From Pegoplata infirma (lineage: Eukaryota > Arthropoda > Insecta > Diptera > Anthomyiidae), in assembly GCA_963921195.1 (NCBI GenBank), contig OY992540.1, positions 16,251,136-16,315,135 on the forward strand: a stretch of 64,000 bases of DNA. The letters run 5' to 3'. The stretch's first letter is position 1; the number at the start of each line of letters is the position of its first letter. The notes under the pieces are model-generated. The model saw only the letters and a list, made by a program, of their open reading frames with translations, ran no database searches and had not been told where the DNA came from. A program made the position numbers and the translations under genes. Shown piece by piece: positions 55,998 through 64,000 of this stretch.

Positions 55998-57868
55998 AAC
56001 AAGTAGAAAAGTTAAATTCCAATTCGCCGAATCTATGAATACCCTCCACAATGCATTTTTAAAGGATAGTACATTTTTTAAAGTGAAAAAAAAACTAACA
56101 ATTTTGATTAGAAATATTTTATTTTGAGTAAAAAACTCTTTTGTCATTAAAAAAAAAAAAGAAGAAAAGTTACAAAATTTTTTTTTGACTGTAAAATTTT
56201 TTTCGAGTGTAATGTTTTTTTTACTGTAAAAATATTTCTGAGTGAATGCACGTACGTATGTTCACAAAATATTGCCATTTTTGTAAAAAAAACTAAATTT
56301 TTTTTTGAGTGTAAAATTTTTTTTGAGTGTAAAATTTTTTTCGAGTATAATTTTTGAGTTACCAATTCTTTTAAAACTAAACAAGTTTGAAAAGCGTTGA
56401 TACGTTACCACCAATGCACAGTGGCCGAAACATCCAATCTAGCGGCGCTTAATTCGGAAATGTAAAATAATAAAGCCCAATGCATATTTGTGATTATAAA
56501 ACTTATAAAGAATTAAATTTTTAACCATATTTATTTATTTCAGTGTTTTTATGTATTTTGGGAAATTTATGTGAATATCGGGAGGGTGGTCTGTATGAGG
56601 ACTAGAAGTTAAAATGTTCCGATTCCGTTAAAATTTACAGTGATTTACCAGTCGAATTTCAAGAGGATATTTGTTAAAATACCATTGTTAGGGCTTTTTA
56701 GTAAAACTGGAAGGGGAAATTAACATCGGGGCTATGGGATAACATGGACCGATTTTGTCAAAAATTTAATAGGTTTTTTTCTCTCGATAAAAAATCTTAA
56801 ATTTAAAATTTTAGCCAAATCGATTGAAAATTGTGGTCTGTATCGCGTTTATACTGTTTATTTGGACAGGCAGATGGACCCAAAAAAACCGAACAACTTG
56901 CGCGAACTAGCACGCCATACTGAAACGTTACAACAAAAATAACCCAAAATAATAAATAAAATAGGAATTGGACCGAATACGATCGAATTTCAAAAGTTAC
57001 AGTCCATGAAACTATAGTTTATATCACAAATGTCAACTTCTATAATGCACTTCTAATAAATTAGATACACACAGGCCACAAACATTTATTTTTTAGTTAA
57101 AACATACCTTTTACTTTCAATTAAAACTTTTTGGCTCAAAATGTATAAACAATTGACTTAAAAGTGTCAAGAAAAACTCAATGAGTAATTGGACCCCAAA
57201 TTCCTTTAATACACTTGCTGCAGAAAATGTATATTTGACAGCTTACAGCTGTGCGAATATTGTAAAGTATAGGTAAACGATGCAGTGCAAAAACATTTAT
57301 CGATCTTAATTTTTTAATTTTGACTTAAGCGCCGCTAGATCAGTGATTTCGGCCACAGTGCAATGCTTTTAAAACGTGTCATTTAAGATGAAACCAATCT
57401 GAAATTCAGGGTTTTGCTTATAACTTTTGAACCAATGGACGGATTGAGCTGAAATTTAAAACCAACCAGACCTGGGGAACGTCAATGATATATACCAAGC
57501 ATCAGCAGTCTCATTATTGTCTTTCGAAAGTTAGCGTGTTTTTTATCTCGTAAATTCGCGAAAAACCCTTACAGAAATTTACTCTTTTGCTCATAACTTT
57601 TGAACCACTGGACCGATTTGGCTGGATTGCAATACCAACCTGACCAGGTAAATGCCCAACATATATGTCAAACTTCAGCAGTATGTATCAGTAAAGCCTG
57701 TAAAAGTTAGCGTGTTTTCAACGGACGGGCGGACATCGCTAGATCGACTTAAAATCGATCAAGGATCATAATTATATATTCTTTATGGGGTCCTAGACCT
57801 ATATTTCGATGTGTTACACACGGAATGACAAACTTATATATACCCTCTATCACAAGAGTGGAGGGTAT
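55998..57868 (-). mobile_element. DINE-1-like element, type A1, split by a heptamer-ended transposon
   Basis: On the minus strand the 5' end is at 57868 (TATACCCTCCACTCTTGTGA) and the 3' end at 55998 (TTCGGCGAATTGGAATTTAA, TACTTGTT). The internal blocks match 18464-19498. Removal of 56417-57360 and one CAATG rejoins CCACCAATG to CTTTTAAAAC as in the other copy. Confidence 0.87.
56417..57360. mobile_element. Transposon with CACAGTG ends and 5-bp duplication (Transib-like)
   Basis: 944 bp. The left end is CACAGTGGCCGAAACATCC and the right end, inverted, CACTGTGGCCGAAATCACTG. Both continue into ATCTAGCGGCGCTTAA, giving TIRs of about 36 bp. The 5-bp duplication CAATG is at 56412-56416 and 57361-57365. 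Ends of the form CACWRTG plus a 5-bp duplication fit the Transib superfamily (from memory). The interior has a captured or older type C DINE fragment (56540-56880) and no transposase frame. Confidence 0.8.
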
Positions 57869-58285
57869 AAAAAAAATTGTTATTAAATAAATAAAATTAA
57901 GAATACAATAAAAAAGTAAATAACAAAATGTACAAAATTGCATTGGACGGGTAGAGAAGGTATGCCAAAAGAAATGGGTATACAAAACACTCTAGGGATG
58001 ATAATAAACTTCCTTGTAAGACCAACAACAAACCACAAGCATTAAAAAAAGTTCTCATTTGTTTTTTATATCGTTAGTTTAGTGTTAAAAGGAGCTAAGT
58101 CCAAGTTAATAAGTTTTACAGAAGAGAATAAAATTCTGTTTTTGAAATGGTTGTATGGCAAGCCTAAGAAAATATTTTTTAATTGTTTTATTCATTTAAC
58201 AATTTGTAAATTTTAACTAGACTTAGCACATTTTCTTTAATAAGTTGAATTTAGCTGTTAAAAAGCGAAACAAGCAAGATGTCTG
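57869..58285. other. AT-rich sequence, no gene seen
   Basis: Nothing recognised in this stretch. Confidence 0.4.
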
Positions 58286-59282
58286 CACTGATAGAAATTT
58301 GTGCATGACAATAATGAAAATCTACATTAATGTTATGAAAAATTACGTTTAAAAGGAAACTATGTAGGGTTTCATTGAATTAATGAAATGGGTTTCATAA
58401 AATGTAATTGCAAGAACAATTTTCATTAAATTAATGAAAATTGTTCATACAAAATATAAATTGTATTTTATGAAAATATTTCATTACTTTAATGAAAAAA
58501 GTATTTAATTCTTATGAAATACTTTCATTGAATAAATCCTACTTTTTATTTTTGAAATGAAATACTTTTATTGAATAAATGTTACTTTTATTTTTAAAAT
58601 GAAATATATGTATGAAATTGTAAAGATCTTTTTATAGAATTAAAAATAATAAAAAAATGTTTTCACTTAGTTTTCTCGCACAAAATTTTACTCCAACCTT
58701 AACTTGGAATACATAATTAAAATCATGAACTAATATAAAACATCACAAAAATTAGTTAATAATTTAGTTTTTATTTAAAATTTCGTAAAAAAATCTGAAA
58801 AAATCACAAAATAACCAAGTTAAAAAACACTTTCACATATTTTTAATTTTATCTATAGATTTCACTCAGTTTTCTCACACAAAATTTTACTATAACGTTT
58901 ACTTTTAATACATAAGTAAAACCCCGAAATAATTCAAAACAACGTAAGTTTAATAAATACTTATAATTAATCAACAATATTTCATTTTAAATTTTGTAAA
59001 AAAATCTTAGAAAAAATCACGCTCTGATCAGCTGTTTTTTGCACGCGTAAACTAACAGACTAAACAGACGCGACACGACAATTGTCAAAAAACAGGAAAT
59101 TTTGTAAACAAAACTTAATGAAATTTTTTAATGAAACTGCGAAATCTAATGAATCAAAATTAATGAATATCTTGCACAATATGTATGAAATTTCATTCAG
59201 TATATGAAAAATTTCATTATTGCAATGAACCAACGTTAATAAATTCCATTCATTAGTGATTTGAAGCGTTTTTCTATCAGTG
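58286..59282. mobile_element. MITE, CACTGATAGAAA ends
   Basis: The left end CACTGATAGAAATTTGTGC is matched by the complement at the right (TTTTTCTATCAGTG). It has internal AATTAATGAAAATTGTTCAT words and the segment CACAAAATTTTACTCCAACC, which links it to 53536-55135. Flanks are TG on both sides, where TA is expected. Confidence 0.75.
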
Positions 59283-59537
59283 TGTAAAATCTTTTTTGTA
59301 AATTATACACAGAAAAAAATATCGTAAAATCAAGCGTAACAAAACAAATTGTTACCAACGAAATACTAGTTCAACAACGTTTTTAATTGTATCAACAATG
59401 TGTATTGTTAATGTGACAAAAATCCGGTTTTATTTCCAATTAAACGCATGAATTAATATCATTGTTAAAGATTCCACAAAATTCACATTAATAACACAAA
59501 CAATTTATAAACTCATTTAATCAAGCACAAATATATG

Positions 59538-59610
59538 CGACGATAGCACGGTGGTAGTGTGCTAAACTCGAATCATGAAGGTTTCGGGTTCGCTGCCAGT
59601 TGGCGGAACA
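59538..59610 (+). ncRNA. tRNA-like module 1 of 3
   Basis: A box TAGCACGGTGG (59544-59554, one departure), B box GTTCGCTGC (59588-59596, one departure), 44 nt apart. A T-rich run follows at 59613. Confidence 0.58.
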
Positions 59611-59810
59611 GTTTTTTATTTTTGTTTTTTTTTTATTTGAGATTATTTTTTTTATCCTATTTTTAGATTTTTTTAAATTTGTGTGATGCAACATTATTAT
59701 TTTTAAATATGTAAAATGCCACATTTTTTATTATTGTTAAAAACGCAAAAAGTGCATATTGAAATCACAGACACCTTATGTACGCATTTAGTCAACTTTA
59801 AATATACATG

Positions 59811-59881
59811 AGGAATAGCACGGTGGTAGTGTGCTAGCTTCGAATCATGAAGGTTGCGGGTTCGCCGCCAGTTGGCGGAAC
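59811..59881 (+). ncRNA. tRNA-like module 2 of 3
   Basis: A box TAGCACGGTGG (59816-59826), B box GTTCGCCGC (59860-59868), 44 nt apart, then a run of ten T. About 85-90% alike to module 1. Confidence 0.58.
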
Positions 59882-59979
59882 TTTTTTTTTTTTATTTAAT
59901 TTCTTATTTTAGTTTTTTTTTATCATTCTAATTGTAGACTGTTTAAAATATGACGTTTAGTCAAATACAAATATGTATA

Positions 59980-60048
59980 AGGATAGCACAGTGGTAGTGT
60001 GCTAGACGCGTAGCACGAAGGTTGCGGGTTCGATGCCAGATGGCGGTA
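59980..60048 (+). ncRNA. tRNA-like module 3 of 3 (best boxes)
   Basis: Perfect A box TAGCACAGTGG (59984-59994) and perfect B box GTTCGATGC (60028-60036), 44 nt apart, followed by a T-run that could end Pol III transcription. Confidence 0.65.
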
Positions 60049-60328
60049 GACATTTTTTTTTTTATTTTATTTATTTTTTTTCTATTTTTAGATTATTTTT
60101 TATTCTATTTTTAGATTTCAGATTATTTTTTATTCTATTTTTAGATTTTACAAATTTTTCAATTAATTTCATTGTTAATGTAACAAAGAATGATGTTGAT
60201 TTTTTTTTCAAAAGTTACAAATGCCATTGTTGTATTGACAAAATCCAATGTAGGCTCAGTTTCAATTAAATGTTTAATTGTATTAACAATGAAATTAATT
60301 GTATTGACAATTTTTTTTTTTCTGTGTA

Positions 60329-61185
60329 TGGTTCTACTTGTTTTATCTAATTGCATCAAAAATTTCACTTTTTTAAGTAAATATGGACTTAGCACCTTTT
60401 TACATAAAGCTAACGTATGGGTTCATACACACACTTTTATAAACAGGTTGGACTTTTTTTCTTTTAACTTTAATTTTTAGCGTCATGTGATGGCAAACGT
60501 CATAAGTACCCATTCATTAATATTAAGCGTGGAAAGAGAAAAGAAATGAACGATGTGTGCGTGACTTTACACCATTTACAAATGTGCAATATAAAAATTT
60601 GAAAAAGACAGTTTTAAAATTATAAAAAACAACAACAACAAAGGCAACGACGATGACAATGACAACAATTGTTGTTTCAGTATTACACATCAAATACAAC
60701 ACAACATACAACACCCTTGTAAAAAAAAATATGTTAGTTTATTATTAAAAATGGCACTAACAAATCTTATTACACCGTGCGACAAAATGGATATTTTTTT
60801 GTAATTTTAAATTTTTTTTTGGTAATTTTGCAAATTTCCAAGGTTTTTTTATAAAAAAATCTAGTAAATTCACGAGATTTCCTTGTAAGTTTTATTGCAC
60901 CAAAAAAGTTGTAAATTTACAATTTTATTGGTAAAAATGTTGTAAAATTACGAAAAAGCTCGTAATTTTTACTGGGAATTCTCATAAAATAGGTAGTAGC
61001 AAAAAATCTAGTAAAAACACGAAACCTACTTGTAAGTTTTTATTGGTAAAAAGATTGTAACATTACAAAATATTAGTAAATAGCTTGTAAAATTACAAGG
61101 AATTGTTGTCAAATAGGAGGTAGCAAAAAAAAGTTACAAACATTTTCTGTCGTTTTACAAGGTATTTTTTGAGTGCAGTCGGCAA
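60329..61185. other. AT-rich sequence, no gene seen
   Basis: 60780-61175 has TTGTAAAATTAC words and a right end TTTTTTGAGTG that resembles a CACTCAAAA-type MITE terminus, but no matching left end was found. Confidence 0.4.
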
Positions 61186-61397
61186 AAAAATCACCCCTGA
61201 CATACTGCTGACTCTCCCATTGTAAAATTGCTGACATCTTCTTACAATTTTTCAAAATGTGCCCAATGACATGTCAGCAGTTGGTCAGTTATTGTTTAAA
61301 CGAATTGTTGATGGCCACCGATACTGGTGGACACTGCTGACCAACTACTGACATGCCATTGGAGACATTTTGAAAAATTTATGTCAGGGGTGATTTT
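61186..61397. mobile_element. Short MITE, AAAATCACCCCTGACAT ends
   Basis: The ends AAAATCACCCCTGACAT and ATGTCAGGGGTGATTTT are exact complements. Inner words CAATGACATGTCAGCAG / CTACTGACATGCCATTG also pair. About 212 bp, non-coding. Confidence 0.82.
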
Positions 61398-62015
61398 ATT
61401 TTCCAACTGATGTTTAACATTGACTGTCGGACGGTGTTATTGTTGCTGTTGTTGGTATAATAGTCGTGTTTTTGTTGAGTTATCCTTTGACAGTGCAAAA
61501 ATATACATCAAGTTTTTTTATTTCTTTAACCTGTGTGCTTTTTTTTTGTTTTTGGTTTACGTTAGGGTATTTATTCTCTTCTACTCACCACTACTCTTTT
61601 GATTTTTACTATCTTTCCCCTTTGATTTTTATTTTTTTTTTTCTCTTTTTTAGATTGACAAAGTTGTTTAATGTTAAAAGTTTATTTTTATACCGTTAAT
61701 GGGGGGTAAGGAGAGGGAGTGTTGTTTTGGGATGGCTGGGGTTTTTGTTAAATGGGTTGTTTAGATTTGCTGTCTGTCTGTTGTGACTGATTGTGAGTGT
61801 GTTAAAATGTGAGGATTTGAAATCAAGTGTTTATTTAGTTTTATGTTTTTAAAATTAACTGTCTTTTTTGACATGTTGTCTGTTTTCCGTTTCCCGGTTT
61901 TATTTTTTATTTTTGCCACTTTTGTAGTTATGACACTGGAAATGTATTAAAATAATTGCAGTTGAATTTGTGATAATTTGATTTTAGTTACTTTTTTGAT
62001 GTTTTTTTTTTTTAA
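61398..62015. other. AT-rich sequence, no gene seen
   Basis: GTTGTTGCTGTTG and CTGTCTGTC short simple tracts. Nothing else recognised. Confidence 0.4.
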
Positions 62016-62017
62016 TA

Positions 62018-62607
62018 CAGTAGAATCTCACAAATTAGAACTCTCACAAATTAGAATTGTCCAGTAATTAGAACCGGCTGTTTTAAGGTATTGGACGCTC
62101 TGAAATTAGAACCTGTGGTTCTAATTTCTGGGAGTTTTTTTTTTTATTTTCACTACAAAATGTTTTTTTTTTAGTTTTTTTTAACTAAAAAGGGGAAAAA
62201 CCGAATTATTATTAGTTAACGCTTTAAAATTAGAACCAGTGGTTCTAATTTCTGGACTTTTTATTTTGTTTTTTTCTTCACAATTCTATTAGCGTAAGAG
62301 AAATCGAAAAATGGAATGAAGATGGGCTTAATGACGGATTAGATAGCAGTGACGATGATATAATCGATGTAACGCCTGTTATTTCTCATTTCAAAGCGCT
62401 TAAAAGCGTTTTTCTACGAATTTAATGTGTTAAATTAATTAAATATTAACAAATAAAAATTGTTTTGTGTTCAAATAAAGCATTCGCAACTGTTTTTATT
62501 GTTACTTTGTCATTTTTTTTGAAAAAAAAAATGTCCAGAAATTAGAACTTTTCAGAAATTAGAACTACGCGAGGAACAAAGTGGTTCTAATTTGTGAGAT
62601 TCTACTG
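62018..62607 (+). mobile_element. pogo/Tigger-like deletion derivative, TA-flanked
   Basis: The TIR CAGTAGAATCTCACAAATTA is at the left, with its complement at the right (TAATTTGTGAGATTCTACTG), and TA is on both sides. ATTAGAAC / GTTCTAAT words recur through the subterminal parts. CAG-type ends and TA duplication fit the pogo/Tigger branch of Tc1/mariner. A transposase C-terminal remnant lies at 62285-62425. Confidence 0.88.
62285..62425 (+). pseudogene. Transposase C-terminal remnant (pogo/Tigger-like)
   Basis: A 46-codon open frame closed by TAA inside the pogo-like element. It reads EIEKWNEDGLNDGLDSSDDD, then PVISHFKALKSVFLRI. An acidic stretch followed by a short amphipathic tail around SHFKALK recalls the C-termini of Tigger transposases. 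The DNA-binding and DDE catalytic parts are deleted, so it cannot act. GC and codon use differ from the AT-rich flanks. Too short for the open-frame cut-off; the recognition is by motif and by its position between pogo-like TIRs. Confidence 0.7.
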
Positions 62608-62819
62608 TAGCAAAAGTCCATCATGGCGTATACGTGTTGTTTTTAAATGCATTTTATTTTATCAATCATACGCTACCAAGAACATCTGGGGAAAAATTGT
62701 AACTTTTTTTTACATTTTTCTAGTTTTATTAATTAATAGGAAACGTATAGGTACGCATATAATGGAGACATCACATAAAAATCGAATTGAAGGAAATTAT
62801 TTCATTTGAGAAAAAAAAA

Positions 62820-63220
62820 AATTAAAAAAAAATCTTGTCAAAAAGTTGTTTTCTGAAGAATCTGAAACTTTTAATCTAAAAAATTAATTAAAAATTTTTT
62901 GAATTTCGAAAATTTTTTTGAACAAAAATTTTTAGAGAAAAAAGTCCTAAAAAAATCTGTTAAACTGAGTTTAGTTAAACTGAGTTTAGTTAAACTGAGT
63001 TTAGCTAAACTGAGTTTAGTTAAACTGAGTTTAGTTAAACCGAGTTTAGTCAAATCGGGTTTTGCTAAACAAAAAAAAAAAATCTTTTAAAAAAGTTGTT
63101 TTCTGAAGAATCTGAAACTTTTAATCTAAAAAATTAATTAAAAATTTTCCGAATTTCAAAAATTTTTTTGAACAAAAATTTTTAGAAAAAAAAAGTCCTG
63201 AAAAAAATCTGTTAAACTGA
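62820..63220. repeat. Duplicated leader of the 15-bp array
   Basis: 62822-62957 (AAGTTGTTTTCTGAAGAATC, GAACAAAAATTTTTAGAGAA) recurs at 63083-63214. Each copy is followed by AGTTTAGTTAAACTG units, so the array start was duplicated as a block of about 260 bp. Confidence 0.88.
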
Positions 63221-64000
63221 GTTTAGTTAAACCGAGTTTAGTTAAACCGAGTTTATTAAAACCGAGTTTATTAAAACCGAGTTTATTAAAACCGAGTTTA
63301 TTAAAACCGAGTTTATTAAACCGAGTTTAGTTAAACTGCGTTTAGTTAAACCGAGTTTAACTAAACCTTGTTTAGTTAAACCTAGTTTAAGTAAACCGTG
63401 TTTAGTTAAACCTAGTTTAACTAAACCGTGTTTAGTATAAACGAGTTTAGTTACACCGAGTTTAGTTAAACTGAGTTTAGACAACCCGAGTTTAGTTAAA
63501 CCAAATTTAGTTAAATCGGGTTTCTCTAAACCGAGGTTAGTTAAACCAAGTTTAACTAAACCGTGTTTAGTTTGAACGAGTTCATATAAACGATTTTAGT
63601 TTAAATGAGTTAAGCTTAAACGAGTTAAGCTTAAACGAGTTTAGTTAAACTGAGTTTTGTTTAACCGAGTTTAGTTAAACCAAGTTTAGATAAACCGAGA
63701 TTTTTTCACCGAGATAGGTTAAACCGAGATTATTTTCACCGAGATAGGTTAAACCGAGATAAGTTAAACCGATATAAGCTAAATCGAGATAAGCTAAATC
63801 GAGTTTAGATAAACCGAGTTTAGTTAAACCGAGTTTAGTTAAACCGAGTTAAGTTTAACCAAATTTAGTTAATTCCACCAAGTTTAGATAATTCGAGTTA
63901 AGTTAAACCGGGTTTAGTTAAACTAAGTTTAGGTAAACCAAGTTTAGTTTAACCAAGTTTAGTTAAACCAAGTTTAGTTAAAACAAGATTATTTTAACCG
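62958..64000. repeat. 15-bp minisatellite GTTAAACCGAGTTTA, open at window end
   Basis: Imperfect units of 15 bp (AGTTTAGTTAAACCG) run from 62958, interrupted by the second leader copy (63083-63214), and continue past the window end. Variants include AGTTTATTAAAACCG (63250-63320) and CGAGATAGGTTAAAC (63710-63790). The unit arms GTTTA / TAAAC are complementary. The 60-80-residue frames here are repeat translations. Confidence 0.93.

Larger units (their letters stand above)
59308..60326. mobile_element. TA-flanked MITE with three tRNA-like modules
   Basis: The left end is CACAGAAAAAAATATCG, the right end TTTTTTTTTTCTGTG, and TA flanks both sides. Arms contain ATTGTATCAACAATG-type palindromic words. 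The centre has three tandem units of about 150-270 bp, each holding one tRNA-like module on the plus strand. Confidence 0.82.

Overview
This window looks like a non-genic, AT-rich stretch of a dipteran (fly) nuclear genome, probably a higher (calyptrate-type) fly. The evidence is the composition, the non-LTR retrotransposon remains of insect type, and many interspersed elements with the layout of the dipteran mini-me/DINE-1 (Helentron-related) group: a (TA)n tract, a short conserved core, then a GTCY tetranucleotide run. I found no convincing host protein-coding gene. Nearly all open frames are by-products of minisatellites or transposon debris. The only real coding matter is (i) a frameshifted LINE reverse-transcriptase pseudogene at 21.5-23.5 kb, (ii) a LINE RNase H/C-terminal segment with intact catalytic residues at 34.0-35.3 kb, (iii) a LINE C-terminal scrap at 31.1-31.5 kb and (iv) a 46-codon pogo/Tigger-like transposase tail at 62.3 kb. 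The window is best read as a large intron or intergenic/heterochromatic block that has acted as a transposon sink.

Layout. 0-2 kb: TIR elements, one with a matching empty site elsewhere in the window (33.06 kb). 2-4.9 kb: a 36-bp minisatellite carrying two clean insertions. 5.2-6.6 kb: nested MITEs. 7.3-15.2 kb: TA-flanked MITEs (two with tRNA-like Pol III modules), a second block of the 36-bp minisatellite, a long hairpin element, two hAT-type MITEs with perfect 8-bp target duplications and a tRNA-derived SINE with a perfect 12-bp duplication. 15.2-19.5 kb: DINE-1-like elements of three end types (called A, B and C here). 21.5-23.6 kb: LINE. 24-31 kb: hAT-like termini, AT-rich MITEs with CCCGAGTAAAA-type ends, and a LINE end. 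33.2-36.4 kb: DINE containing a long-TIR element that itself contains a LINE segment. 37.1-39.4 kb: tandem array whose units carry inverted 18-mers matching the tRNA-Lys primer-binding sequence. 40.1-43.1 kb: a four-level nest (hAT > DINE-C > DINE-A > foldback element). 44-50 kb: hAT, DINE-A/B and small MITEs with readable insertion sites. 51.2-53.5 kb: 20-bp palindromic minisatellite. 53.5-60.3 kb: large MITEs, a DINE split by an element with RAG/Transib-like heptamer ends, and a MITE with three tRNA-like modules. 62.0-62.6 kb: pogo/Tigger-like deletion derivative. 62.8-64 kb: 15-bp minisatellite running off the end.

The parts do not form a pathway; the interest is structural. Many elements sit inside other recognised repeats, so target duplications and empty sites can be read directly. 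Three patterns recur and seem worth following: tRNA-like Pol III modules inside unrelated TA-flanked MITEs, tRNA-Lys primer-site sequences arranged as inverted pairs in a satellite, and several unrelated minisatellites whose units are short palindromes. All family names come from structural recognition without database searches, and boundaries without target duplications are approximate.
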